From the NCBI GenBank assembly GCA_036924285.1, contig JAYKYS010000022.1, positions 1,054,001 to 1,118,000 on the forward strand: 64,000 bases of DNA, written 5' to 3'. Below are positions 33,208 to 44,560 of the stretch, one piece after another; position 1 is the stretch's first letter; each line of letters begins with the position of its first letter. The stretch comes from Asterella californica. Its lineage: Eukaryota; Streptophyta; Marchantiopsida; Marchantiales; Aytoniaceae. The position numbers were made by a program, and so were the translations under genes. The notes under the pieces are model-generated. The model searched no databases and was not told the origin of the DNA. It saw nothing but the letters and a program-made list of their open reading frames with translations.

Positions 33208-36200
33208 CTACTTTGGAAGCAGCTTCTTGGCTAAGTCCACCCCTGCTGGTATTCTGAAGTTCTTGGTTCTCAACCAAACTCTCTGTCCTTCCTCGAACTG
33301 TACGTCTTGCCTACCACGGTTTGCATACTTAGCATACCGTTGTTGTGCCTTCTCCATGTGTTTCTTGGCTTCTTGAAACACGGTCCCCTGAACACGTATG
33401 AAAGTCTCTAGATCTGGAGGATCTTGATTCGACCTTCCTGTGTTTTCATGCCCCTTGGTAGCTAAAGCTATAGGAGTCCAAGGTGCATGAGAGCCCCGAT
33501 AAACCACTTCAAATGGTTTAAATCCTGTACTCGAGTGCTTGGTGTTGTTATATGTAAACTCTACCAAGTCCAAGTGCTCGCTCCAGTCACTCTGATCTCG
33601 CATGATATAGTTTCTCAACCCTTGTTCTACTATCTGGATCATCCTTTCCGTCTGACCATCAGTTTCAGGATGATAAGAGGAACTGAACTTGAGGGTAGTT
33701 CCGAGCCTTTGAAACAAACCCTTCCAAAAATCAGCTACAAACCTCCTATCCAGATCTGAAACAATGTCTTTAGGCATCCCATGATACTTAAAAACATATC
33801 GTATAAACAGTTCAGCGGCACCTCTTGACGTCACTGTTTCCCTACAAGGGATAAGGTGAGCTTGCTTACTGAAATGATCTATAACAACTAACAGAGCATC
33901 AAAACCTCCTGATTCGGGTAAACCTGTGCATAAGTCCATACTTATGCTCTCCCAAGGCCCATCAAGTATTGGCAATGGCCTCAGCAACCCTGCAGGTCTC
34001 CTCCGCTCAGTTCGTTGTTGCTGACATGTCAAGCAAGTCTGCACGTACTTGATTACATCCTCCAACATGGACGGCCAATAGAACTGCTCTTTAACTCGTT
34101 GCAATGTTCTATTTTGTCCTCCATGTCCAGCCAGTTCACAATCATGACATTCTTGCATGACGAGTGTCCTTAGAGATCCAGCTGGAACATAGACCTTGGT
34201 TTGCTTGTAAAACCAAAGGCCATTGCGAAATGAGAGATGACGTACCAATGGATCTCTCCCTTGTTGGCTGGTCCAACGTTGAGCCTGAGGATCATCTGAC
34301 AATGCTTGTCTGATTCGATCCAAAAGCTCTTCACTTGTGTCTTGGGTTGTTAACGCCTGGACACGTCTGCTTAACACATCCGCTGGAATATTTTCCTTCC
34401 CCTTTTGATACCGCCATTCGATATCAAAACGTGCAAGTTCCACTTGCCACCTCTGTTGTTTACGTGACAAACGAGGTTTACTCTGAAAGTATGTATTACC
34501 CTCACAGTCCGTCACAACAGTAACCTTGCTTGGTAACAAATAATGCTCCCAACGCTTCAGACAATGGACAACTGCGAACATCTCTTGTTCATGAGCAGGC
34601 CATTTCGCCTCAGTCTCTGAGAACTTGTGGCTTTCGTAAGCCACCGGATGCTTTCCTTGCATCAGCACTCCTCCTATGGCCCATTGAGAAGCATCTGTGT
34701 GAACCTCGAAAGGTTCTCCCATCTTTGGAAGAGCTAGCACGGGCATCTCTGTCAGTGCTTGTTTCAATCCTTGAAACGCTCGTTCAGCTGCTGGATTCCA
34801 AACAACTTTGGAAGCCTTGCGCAATAAGCCAAACAAAGGTGCGGCTTTATGCGCATACTGATAAACAAAGCGTCGAAAATATGTGGCTAATCCAAGAAAA
34901 GATCTGAGCTCATGAACACTCTCAGGTCTCTTCCATTCAACAATGGCTCGAATCTTAGCCCTGTTAGGATGAATGCCCTGCGCATCGATCAAACATCCTA
35001 GAAACACTACACTCTCTTGTCCAAAAGAGCACTTGCTCTTCTTGAGATAGAGTTGATGTTCTTCTAGGCGCTTAAACACCATCTCAACATCTACTAGATG
35101 CTGATCCCAAGTGGATGAGAAGATGATGATATCGTCTAGGTACACGATAACACTCTCATCCAAGAGATCTCTGAAGATCTCGTTCATTAGCCTGCAGAAA
35201 GTACCAGGTGCATTGGACAATCCAAACGGCAACACTGTATACTCAAACAAGCCATACCTCGTCCTTACAGCTGTCTTTTCTTCATCACCTTCTTTGATCC
35301 GGATTTGATGATATCCAGAACGCAGATCCAGCTTGGTGAAATACCTTCCTATGGCCAACCGATCGGTGGTTTCATCCATGAGAGGAAGAGGGTACTTGTT
35401 CTTGACAGTAACCTTATTGAGTGCACGATAGTCCGCACACATGCGAATACCACCATCCTTCTTGGCCACGAACAACACCGGGGCAGCATAAGGTGATATA
35501 CTAGGTCGTAAGATACCCTGAGCTACCAACTCTTTCAACTGAGTCTTCAGCTCTGTCAGCTCATCAAACGACATCCATCTTGATGGCACTACAGTAGGGG
35601 TAGCCCCAGGAACCAGATCAATAGCATGATCCAAGGCTCTCCTCGGCGGAAGTCCTGTTGGTAACTGGTCCGGCATTAGATGAGAATATCTCTCAATCAA
35701 TGCCTGCATATCAGTATGTATGGGAAGAGCAGCAACACGTTCTTCCTCATCCGTCTCCACCTTGGGTTTAGACATCACTGCAACCCAAGCTTCGTCAACC
35801 AACTTGATCTGCTTTCCAAACTGTCTGGCCGTGCAGATCTGAAATGCCACCTTGGCTCGTTGGAACTTATGAGCAGCATGGTTTGGCTCCTTGGGTCTCT
35901 CTTTGATGATCAAAGGATGTGGTTGACCCAAGCCCCATCGATCCATGACTATGACGTTCCCTTCTTGAACATCTAGCTTGGCTTTGGTCTCTTGTAACCA
36001 AGACCAGGACAAGATACCTTCCATCGTGTCGCCTAAGCTCATAACTAAAAACTCGTGCTTCCTAGTTACCCCTCCAACAGTAACAGGAACACTCATGAGC
36101 TTTTCTGTAACGGTTGTGCTACCTTGCACAAACCTTACCAACAACGGGCTCATGATCTTGGTTCTAGTCACCCCTAAGGTCCTGACTAGTTTTTCATTCA

Positions 36201-36234
36201 AGACATTCACATCTGCTCCAGTATCAATAAGCAA
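33208..36234 (-). CDS. pol: Chromovirus Pol: protease, RT, RNase H, integrase
   Basis: 1008 codons, in frame with gag after one TGA. Protease: IDTGADVN at the start. RT: about residues 215-400, with YLDDIIIFS as the catalytic box. RNase H: VHTDASQWAIGGVL. Integrase: zinc-binding HHCC (ECHDCELAGHGG...CLTCQQ), then the catalytic core with the first Asp in SISMDLCTGLP, the second in DIVSDLDRRF and the Glu in YHPETDGQTERM. These replicate the RNA into DNA and insert it. The frame stops at a TAG (33208-33210) where the old related copy has a Trp codon; beyond it the same frame runs on to the chromodomain. No obvious start codon precedes the protease, so expression would need readthrough of the TGA or processing from a fusion. 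Confidence 0.93.
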   Translation of the reverse strand: MLIDTGADVNVLNEKLVRTLGVTRTKIMSPLLVRFVQGSTTVTEKLMSVPVTVGGVTRKHEFLVMSLGDTMEGILSWSWLQETKAKLDVQEGNVIVMDRWGLGQPHPLIIKERPKEPNHAAHKFQRAKVAFQICTARQFGKQIKLVDEAWVAVMSKPKVETDEEERVAALPIHTDMQALIERYSHLMPDQLPTGLPPRRALDHAIDLVPGATPTVVPSRWMSFDELTELKTQLKELVAQGILRPSISPYAAPVLFVAKKDGGIRMCADYRALNKVTVKNKYPLPLMDETTDRLAIGRYFTKLDLRSGYHQIRIKEGDEEKTAVRTRYGLFEYTVLPFGLSNAPGTFCRLMNEIFRDLLDESVIVYLDDIIIFSSTWDQHLVDVEMVFKRLEEHQLYLKKSKCSFGQESVVFLGCLIDAQGIHPNRAKIRAIVEWKRPESVHELRSFLGLATYFRRFVYQYAHKAAPLFGLLRKASKVVWNPAAERAFQGLKQALTEMPVLALPKMGEPFEVHTDASQWAIGGVLMQGKHPVAYESHKFSETEAKWPAHEQEMFAVVHCLKRWEHYLLPSKVTVVTDCEGNTYFQSKPRLSRKQQRWQVELARFDIEWRYQKGKENIPADVLSRRVQALTTQDTSEELLDRIRQALSDDPQAQRWTSQQGRDPLVRHLSFRNGLWFYKQTKVYVPAGSLRTLVMQECHDCELAGHGGQNRTLQRVKEQFYWPSMLEDVIKYVQTCLTCQQQRTERRRPAGLLRPLPILDGPWESISMDLCTGLPESGGFDALLVVIDHFSKQAHLIPCRETVTSRGAAELFIRYVFKYHGMPKDIVSDLDRRFVADFWKGLFQRLGTTLKFSSSYHPETDGQTERMIQIVEQGLRNYIMRDQSDWSEHLDLVEFTYNNTKHSSTGFKPFEVVYRGSHAPWTPIALATKGHENTGRSNQDPPDLETFIRVQGTVFQEAKKHMEKAQQRYAKYANRGRQDVQFEEGQRVWLRTKNFRIPAGVDLAKKLLPK

Positions 36235-36237
36235 ACA

Positions 36238-37581
36238 TCACCGGTGGTTTCCTATTTTCACTTCAATCCACGGCAGAAAATCCCCATGCTCTACCAAATG
36301 CTCATCAACACATACCTCTGCTTCAGTAGTCGCCTCAACTGGTTCTTCAATACTGGTTGTCTCTTCAGCTGTCAACCCACGCACGTTGCTCGTTGTTGAA
36401 CGTTGAGGACAATCACGAGCGATATGACCGTCCCGTCCGCATCGAAAGCAGATGATCGTCCTTGAAGGTGTAGCACTGCTAGCTCCACTGCTCCTAGCAC
36501 CTGAAGTCGAAGCTTGGTTGGATCCTGCATTGGATGCATAGGATCCAGTAGGTCGTGTCTGAGTAGGACCACGAGAAACTCCTTGCTGTTGAGATCCACG
36601 AGGAAACCTCCTTCCCGCTGCACCAAATCTTCCACCACCACGTCCTCTACCACCTCTACTCTGAGAGGACGTTATCTGTCCTTGAGGATTGCGCCAAAAT
36701 CCTCTACTAGGCTCGCCACCACTTGTTCCACGCTGAAACTTGGAGGGCTGCACAATGTAATTACGTTCCCTAGTGTTCTCTGCTGCTTCCAAAAATGCAA
36801 ACAAGTCTTGCATGTCCTCGGACTTGTGAAACATAACCCAGCTATCAAACACACTAGCATAGAAACCCTGCAGACCTTTCTTCAAGTGAAACAGCAAGTC
36901 GGTGCGATCCACCATGTGCAAACGAGTAACCAACTCAGAAAATCGCTGGAGGTACTGTCTGATACTTCCTGTCTGTCTCAGATGAATGAGCTCCAGCCGA
37001 AATTGTGTAGCTTCATCCACCGGTACCAGATGTCTTCTGAGTTCATCCTTCAGCTCCGGCCAAGTGGACATAAGAGTTGTACCGTTCAAACTCCTCATCC
37101 GCTGTTGACCTCCATACCATTCCTTAGCCTCTCCTTCCAGTCTACTAACAGCATAGGTGAACCAGCTGCGCTCATCGAAATTCTCCAAGTAATTCTCCAT
37201 CTCAGTAACCCATAACTCAAACTTGGAAAAGCTTTTCTCACCGTTGAAGGCTGATGGTGTCGCTGGTTCAGCCCACTTCACTTTCCGCTTGTGCCCTTCT
37301 TTGGCCGAGCTGCCTTCTGCAACATTCTCTTGCACCTTCTGTGACCCATCTTCATTCTTATCTGCTTGAGCAATATCAACTGCTCCTTCACCTGGTAGTG
37401 CGAAATCCTTGACTTGCTCGATTTGCAGTACAGGGACCTCCGCTTCCTTTTCTTGTGTCACTTTTGCTTGAGTTAGATCCGCCTTCAGCACCTTGTTCTC
37501 AGCTTCCACTTGCTCAAGTCGGCCTTCCAACTCTCTCAGCAATGCTTTCATCTCGTCCAACTCGGTCGACACAGCCTCCAT
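36238..37581 (-). CDS. gag: Chromovirus Gag
   Basis: 447 aa, starting at an ATG (37581) shortly after the primer-binding site. Residues 1-40 are an acidic/leucine coiled coil (ELDEMKALLRELEGRLEQVE). The capsid region is at about 115-280 (FSKFELWVTEMENYLENFDE, ...LRQTGSIRQYLQRFSELV). An Arg/Gly-rich nucleic-acid-binding stretch follows (SRGGRGRGGGRFG), and then a CCHC zinc knuckle near residue 385 (CFRCGRDGHIARDC). It forms the particle that packages the element RNA. The frame ends in TGA at 36238-36240, and the protease follows in the same frame after that single stop. Confidence 0.93.
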   Translation of the reverse strand: MEAVSTELDEMKALLRELEGRLEQVEAENKVLKADLTQAKVTQEKEAEVPVLQIEQVKDFALPGEGAVDIAQADKNEDGSQKVQENVAEGSSAKEGHKRKVKWAEPATPSAFNGEKSFSKFELWVTEMENYLENFDERSWFTYAVSRLEGEAKEWYGGQQRMRSLNGTTLMSTWPELKDELRRHLVPVDEATQFRLELIHLRQTGSIRQYLQRFSELVTRLHMVDRTDLLFHLKKGLQGFYASVFDSWVMFHKSEDMQDLFAFLEAAENTRERNYIVQPSKFQRGTSGGEPSRGFWRNPQGQITSSQSRGGRGRGGGRFGAAGRRFPRGSQQQGVSRGPTQTRPTGSYASNAGSNQASTSGARSSGASSATPSRTIICFRCGRDGHIARDCPQRSTTSNVRGLTAEETTSIEEPVEATTEAEVCVDEHLVEHGDFLPWIEVKIGNHR

Positions 37582-37617
37582 TGTCGATGGTGTTTAGCTA
37601 AGACTCAACTTGAGCCT

Positions 37618-37629
37618 GCTCTGATACCA
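37618..37629 (-). promoter_or_regulatory. Primer-binding site (initiator tRNA-Met)
   Basis: Minus strand TGGTATCAGAGC, two bases inside the 5' LTR. It is complementary to the 3' end of plant initiator tRNA-Met and primes minus-strand DNA synthesis. Confidence 0.9.
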
Positions 37630-37631
37630 AC

Positions 37632-38578
37632 TGTAACGTTCTACCGCAGATCTCGGAACAGATTCCTTAATCTCTAACCAATGAACTGCCGAACGTGAAC
37701 CTCCCTAGAGACCTGTATACTTTATTTGTGTCTCCAAATCCAGTTCGTTAAACTATCCACTAATGAGCACCGAGGATTTGATAACTGTTGAACGGGTTTC
37801 GAATAACCAACTAGTCTTTTGTAGGTCTCTGGTCAATCTTAGGTTGCTAAATACAGGTGGAACTATTCTAGACCTGGGTTGCATAAAATTTGGGCAGCGC
37901 TTCCGCTACTGGTGATCAAGTCGGAACGCCAGGACCCACAAGGAGCAACCGCCAAGACTAGGAGACCTAGTAGATGCTAGGAAGTAGGAAGGCAAAGCAA
38001 TTACACCGAAATGAAGTCAACACGACACCAGATGCGCCCAACTCAGTTTTAGCACACAACTCAAGCCTACTTATCAGAATGGAGAAAGTCACGGGCTCAT
38101 ATACATTACATGGCATTACTTGCTGACAAGGTCACGCAGCGCTCTTGGACCGGCAATCCTTCACTACTCAGCAACTCTGCTGTGACTAAGACTTCACCCG
38201 AGAACCTACTTTCACTCTGAATGCCCTGATTTCTGTTGCTCAACAGATCAGACCCCAAGTCAGCGATCTAATCAACACCCCAAGTCTGCTCTCAAGGTCC
38301 CTCTTCAAATCTGCTCTCCAAGGAGCTTGATGTGCATCAGTTCTAGCTCTTGATTTCTGACCTCAAAGGCAATGTACACTACACTGAAAAATACAGTCTC
38401 CTCCTTCACCACCAAGAGCTCTCTCTCCAAAACTGAAAAACTGAGAATGGCCTCCTTTAGGGTTCACGACACTCTTTTATCTAGTCTCTTGAGCCTGCCT
38501 TGTGCCATGCAGCTGCCACTTTTGATTAATCACTGCCCGAATGCCATCTGGTTTGGGGAAAAAGCAAAAGGTGTTACA
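37632..38578 (-). repeat. 5' LTR of the chromovirus
   Basis: 947 bp, almost identical to 31451-32397. It should carry the promoter for the minus-strand transcript. Confidence 0.95.
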
Positions 38579-38584
38579 GAGAAC

Positions 38585-38832
38585 GTGTCCGTAAGCGCTC
38601 CCCTTTACGGTTATGTCCGGGTCATCCTGTATTTCCAGGTTTAGCTAATAATTAATATATATATAATAATTTAATTTTTCTTATCAACATGATATAAAAT
38701 TTTTGTGTAACTCTTATATATTTTTCTGATAACAGCAAGCGAGCAAAAGTTCTCAGAAGCTGCTTTCTGCACTCGCAGCCGCGCTTTCCCATCAGCCACC
38801 GGTATTATCAGGGTCCGCGTCGAACGCTTCTC
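38585..38832 (+). repeat. Right copy of the old direct repeat
   Basis: Counterpart of 31145-31405, starting immediately after the young element's right target duplication. Confidence 0.65.
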
Positions 38833-41800
38833 CTGTTCTGTCTCCTCACCAGAAACAGAAACTGTTTCTCCACATGGAGAAGGTCTTCAGGAGAGAGTAA
38901 TGCAAATGCTAAACAGAGCTACGAAAATGTGAACGCATCTATCAGACTAAGGTCCCAAGAGCACATACCAGTTTTTGTACCGAACCTGAGTTGATGTTTG
39001 AAGCTTTTGATAAATTTTCCCTCCAAGTAACCTGGAAATTTGACATAGTCGCACATGTGAACTTAGTTTCTGTCTAAAGTGTTCTCTTTGGAACACGTGA
39101 ACACACAACCATCACCTCGTTGGACTCTCTGAACCATTCTGGTATTGAGCTCATGTAATGGAAGAAGGCGAGGCCACTAGTAAGAAGACCGTGTCACCAA
39201 AATACAGTACACTTGTAGACATATGCAAATTTTGACTCCCAAACTACTTGGAGAGGGTACCCTTTAGGAATCGCTAATGTATGTGAACGTCTACACTCCC
39301 ACTTTATTGGAAAAACAAAACTGGTATTTGCGGCTGCTACTCTTATTACCTCACCTAGACAGGGTGATAAATTTCCACTGCAAAAAGCTATGTGCGCCTG
39401 GTGCCTAAGATCGGGAAAATCTGACATTTAGTTTTCTGACTTAAGATCAAGTTTTGAATTTTTTAAACTGAAAAATAATCCGTTGGATAATTTACCCTTC
39501 AGTGTAAATTTCTGATCAAAATACCCATTTTATACAAAAGCACTGGCACCAATCGCCCCGATGTGAATGCAACTTTGTTCTCAAAAAGACGGAGCTGTAA
39601 AGCAGCAGCAAATTCCATTTGCTCTCCGATACATCCATGAGCTTAAACCCCCAGTGCGGGTATATAAGCAGAAGGAAGTTATTCCTCTTTTCTTCCCAGT
39701 GTACTTTTGAGTTGAGAATATATTCGGTTTTGCTCAAGTGAACATTTCTCCATCGATGCTGAATCGTTTGCTTTGAAATGAATTTTCAGATTGTAAAGCT
39801 CATATACAGCTTTCTATTAAATCCTTACTCGACCGATTCTATTCTTGTAATCATTTTTATCAACACAATCATTTTAGATTTAATGGTTAAATTTTTCACT
39901 CTCATACTGTGAACATGCAAAATGGAGTCCTGCTGGTTGCCACGACTAATTATTTCTAAAGAAAACGGGGGTTTAAACAATACTTAAATGATACTCTTTT
40001 TACATTTCACCACTCATATGACCAGAGATTATCGTAATTCTAAGTATATTCGTGGTAGTCTTTTATGCGAATAGTTATATACATTTGAGAAGCTATTCGG
40101 ATCTTGAATTTGTATATGTAATTTGTATGTGCGAATAGTTGTAGATCTTTCATGTCTTCAACAGCAAAGTTTATCATATTTTATGTATCATCCACATCTA
40201 ATAATATATAATATCGAATTTATATATGTAAAAGTAATATTCCGATTGTGAATTGAAATTCGCGTGAAGTATAGATTTTGGTCTTACTATTTGCTAGAAG
40301 CTAAAATACCGTAAGAAATTTCGCTAAAAGTTGCAAAGTGAAACGCGCAACCGCGAATATACTTGGGACTACGGTACGTCAAATGGCATGTCTTTCTGTT
40401 ACGTGTCGCAGTTTGACACTACATAACTTCGCCATTGACACTGAAGTCAAAGGCTGCTAAGTGTCAAAGCCGAACAGTTGACCGAAAATGTCAAGCACAA
40501 GAGCGTCAATACTAGGAGAGTATATCCGGCCAACACGTCCGGGAGGCGGCTGTGATACTGGAGCTGGAGTCCCGACTTTCGAAGATAATCTTCCAAGTGT
40601 CGCAGTAGTGTTCAGTTCTCTGGTAAAAGATCGAAGGCAATTAATAACGAGCTCCCCATGAAACTACGAAAACATAATTTCCGAATAACCCACGTGTGAT
40701 GTCCGCACATGGACGGCGGTGTCTGCCACCGTCCACGGACAGAATGATTCCCAACATCCGTAAGTACCTTTTCATGCACTATCGCACTATGATTTTAAAT
40801 CAGTACCAAACCAAGACCAAACAAATATTTTTCTGAGATTTCCTCGTACGTCAACAAAGCCATTACAACTGCAGCCAACCGCCGGAGGAAGAGTGTTGAG
40901 TCTCAGTAGTTACGTGTCGAGCATTCACTTACGGATGGAAAGGCAAGGCTTGAAGTTTCGTCTGTGCAAGCAAGGACTTCCAACCACGATGATAGCTTTT
41001 CGCTGTACTTCAGTTGTCATTCTCTTTGTTCATACTGCTTTCACGCGCTTAGCAGACGGAAAACTCCCATATTACAGAACACGTGTCGCCTCACCTGAGG
41101 CACTGCAATGAAGCTGAAAATTTGTCCTCTGACAACTTCGTATCAGCGATGTATAATACACACAAAAGCAAAACCAATAGAAAAAGAGTTCCTCACTGTT
41201 GAGAAGGCTACTACTGTAACAGGTTTAAACGGATGCGTCAGAAGTACGTCCGTAGAAATAAATAGTTTAAAGTACATACGGCTGAGATCCGACGGATTTC
41301 TGACGGTTGCCCAAGGCCGCGCGGGTGACAGAGTGGGGGACACCAGAGCTGTGAGCGACGAAGAGGTCGCGAAAAGCAGGAGTACGATCGGTCCCGGTCG
41401 GAAACGAGCGACGAGTACGAATGGGTGGTCGACAGAAGTCACATGCTGGAGCCGTGAGTAAGAATGACGCACCGGCACCGATCGGAATTAAATCGGAAGG
41501 TAGGGAGATGGTGGTGTGGTGTTGTGTGGTGTGGTGTAAAACGACTTCTCTGCTACCGTAGTGGTATGCTCTCTTGCCTTGCCTACCATCCCTCCCTCCT
41601 GCTGCCTCTCATGCCCATCGTCATGCATTACATACCCCTTTCACGCAACACTGGAAGTCATGGACAGAATTTCACAGAAACAGCAAGGGATCCATCCTGT
41701 ACAGGCTGAGGCTTACGGGTATCACCAGCGAGGAAAAGGCTATACTTGTCCACCCGCACCACGTACAGTATATAACAGTCACGGTCCACTGCTCTACCGT

Positions 41801-42480
41801 AGTTACAACCGTGAAAAACTTGTACTTTTTTGTGAGTTCATTTTTGAAATATTTTTATTACTATTTTTATTACTAGTATCGTTGGGTAGAGATTATCTCT
41901 TTTTGAGCTATGAGTTCTCTTTCTCATATGAGACCGAGATTGATTCGAGAGACATCATTTATCTCGCAAGGGGTAAAATCTCATGTGAGAAAGATGCACA
42001 AGAGCTATCATAAGATTACATAGGATGCCCAAGTTAGTCGAGATTAGAAGTCTACACGTGCAGTCATTATGACACCGTTAATTTTTTTTCCTGGAGTTTC
42101 TCTTGATTCATGAGAGTGGTTGAGAGTTCACTCTGACATTATTCTGAAATTGTTCGAGACAAGTTTTTCTTGTCCGTGTGTATTTCATTGGTTACCCCGT
42201 GCTCTTCATGACGTGGCGAGGCAAGCATTCCGTCTATCTCTTGACATGTTGACACGGAATACTGAGGATGAGACGGCGTGATTATTGTTCCTCTTACTTC
42301 ATCCTTGGTGCCTCCGTTATACTCGAGGTGACAGAAAGAGACATCGAGAGATGACGACTCGTCTTCAGAGATTCCCTGCAGGTGATTGAGCGGTCATATA
42401 AGAGGAATCAATACGTGATGTACGAGGTAGGAGTAAGTCTGTCTTTACACATGATGTCTCATTTTTCGCTCGCATATGAC
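38833..42480. other. No supported gene
   Basis: Partly AT-rich (39400-40350). Only short frames with no recognisable motifs. A GTGGT/GTGTG simple repeat occupies about 41510-41537. Confidence 0.4.
41510..41537. repeat. GTGGTGTGGTGTT simple repeat
   Basis: Low-complexity G/T repeat on the + strand. Confidence 0.85.
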
Positions 42481-42488
42481 GTTGTAGG

Positions 42489-44560
42489 ATGTCAGGTCAG
42501 GTTGGAGAGTATAGTAGAGCTGCTAGAGCATTGCATTTTTTGTCAATGACATGTCTTACTAAGGAGACGATCACTTCGTTGCATTTTCTTCACCCCCCAT
42601 CGGGTGATCCTCCACCACCTGAGGTTCAGGACTATCATCCTAGGGAGACATTATGTCTCAATAAATGTTTGTTTGCCTAGGCCTTGTGTACAACTCCACG
42701 TCTATCTTCTGGAGGTCTGTCTGGGATAGTCTACGAGCACCTACGAGATTATTTTCAGGCAGACGACCTCTCTAGTGGTTTCATGAAACTTTTTCAGGTA
42801 GTAACAATAGTAGCTCAAGGACATATTCTTCATTCTATAAGAATTCATAGTTTGGAGTTGCGACTCCTGGAAGTTGTGAGTCTGTGTCCTTCGGCATTAA
42901 GACTCTCTTGGACATCCATCCCGATTGGGTTGTCTTACAAGTTGACGTGGAAAATACTTTTACGTGCTTTTCATCTTTAAGGAGCTCATGGATGGCGGTG
43001 GATCTCTGACAAGTCTCATTTCATTCGTGCGATCGTTCTATAGTTCTTCTTCTTCTCTTTATTACCAACACGGTCTTTCGGTAGAGAGAGTTACGATCAT
43101 TAGCTGCGCTGCAGGTATTCGTCAAGGAGACCCTTTGGGTTGACCCTCTTTGCTTTAGCTCACTATCGAGCTCTCTTGGCCACCGCCTTGACTGCTCTAG
43201 TCCATCTTTAGTTGATGATACGCATATTGTAGGTCCGGCGGACCAAGTCTGTGTTGTCTTTGATCATCTCGTCTCTCAATTGACCTTGGTAGGACTAAGA
43301 GTGAAGGTGTCAAAGTGCAAGGCTTGGTCTCCCATAAGTATACCGTCAGATCTCCACCTCCCACAAAGACTTGTTACACCTAGAGATGGTTTACGTATCC
43401 TCGGAGTACTTGTGGATACACAAGACTTCGTCTCCCGGTTCTTAGATGTTGTCATGACGGAAAACATTTGCATATCGAGGATCTCCTTATATTAGAGGAC
43501 TCACATGTTGTCTTTGGTATCCTTTCCTATTCCATTGCACGCCGTCTTGGTTACTTACTCCGTACAGTATCTCCATCTCTTATCTTCATCTCGCACTTTT
43601 AGAGAGTTTGATAGGAGGCATGGAGGTCTTTGGTGACATTGTATGACCGAGAATCTTTGACTGTGTGACAGGACCTCTCGCACGTAAGCATACATCTTTA
43701 CCGATATCATGTGGTGGGGTGGACTTATTATCCATGGAGGAAACTGCTCCGGCAGTTTTTTTGAGTAGTTGGGTCCTTTTAGCACCTTGGCTCTGTTGTT
43801 GTTTCCTCGTGCGAGATAGACTTATTCCAAAGAGCTATGTGACAGAGATGAAAGATGATTCTTATCCACTACAGATGTGTCTTCGTGAGACAAGAGATCG
43901 TTTGACTCTTGAGGCACGTGAGGCAACCCCCGATTCGATATCTTAACTACAGATGGATCTCGTAGACTACAGTCCTCTTTGACGAGACACCACTTCGAGC
44001 AGGTTCTCGATGCGCTCTTAGTGGATCATTCCATCTCATAAGATACTAGACGACTCCGCTCTTGTTCGGACAAAGGTGCAGGTTCTTGACTCATAGCTCG
44101 ATCTTGCAATAGAGCGTTCCGACTCGCAATGACTATCTTCTCTACAGCGATAAGGATCCGTCTAGGCTTGGTCCAGCTTGTTGCTTCGGCACTGTCCACT
44201 TGCGAGTATGGTGTCTCGCTCAACACCTCAGATCGACATCTTGCCCGTTGTCTTCACAGTGGAGAGCGGATAGCTATCCACGATGTCACCAGAGACGTCG
44301 TGTTTGTCTTAGCTCGGGATAGCAATTACATGACGTGGAGAGAGTGGTATGTCCTTCAGACGAGAGAATCAATGAGAGTTGACATGTACACGATGAGGAA
44401 GGATCAAGTCTCAATGACAGATGTGGTTGTCACGGATCCGACACGAGACTCAATGACGACACACCGTCACGATTCTGTCTTTAGCAGAGCGGAGTCTTGG
44501 GCAATAGGTCCTCGTGTGTGTCGGGAGGTCGGTCTTTAATTTCTCAATCCCAGCATCTTC
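42489..44560 (+). pseudogene. Decayed non-LTR (LINE-type) reverse transcriptase
   Basis: Fragments in all three frames keep the order of a LINE-type RT. 42700-42810: SGIVYEHLRDYFQADDLSSG. Near 43100-43135: CAAGIRQGDP. Near 43210-43235: the catalytic box VDDTHIVGPAD. 43280-43420: VKVSKCKAWSP and DGLRILGVLVDT. A C-terminal part (44260-44470) reads DVVFVLARD, VDMYTMRKDQ and DVVVTDPTRDSM, reminiscent of the Asp-rich PD-(D/E)XK-like nuclease tail of some LINE groups. Stops and frameshifts are frequent, so it is dead. Ends are approximate; no poly(A) tail or target duplication was found. Confidence 0.7.

Larger units (their letters stand above)
31451..38578 (-). mobile_element. Complete young Ty3/gypsy chromovirus
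   Basis: A 7128-bp element bounded by 947-bp LTRs, with a 4-bp target duplication GAGA (31447-31450 and 38579-38582). In minus orientation the order is 5' LTR, initiator tRNA-Met primer-binding site, gag, protease, RT, RNase H, integrase, chromodomain, purine-rich tract and 3' LTR. Reading the two LTRs side by side I saw one difference (G/A in TCTCCAGATCC against TCTCCAAATCC), so insertion is recent. The old copies at 8.7-16.4 kb belong to the same wider family. Confidence 0.95.

Noticed and set aside
34530..37215. Long + strand frames inside the chromovirus
   Set aside because: Antisense shadows of gag and pol.
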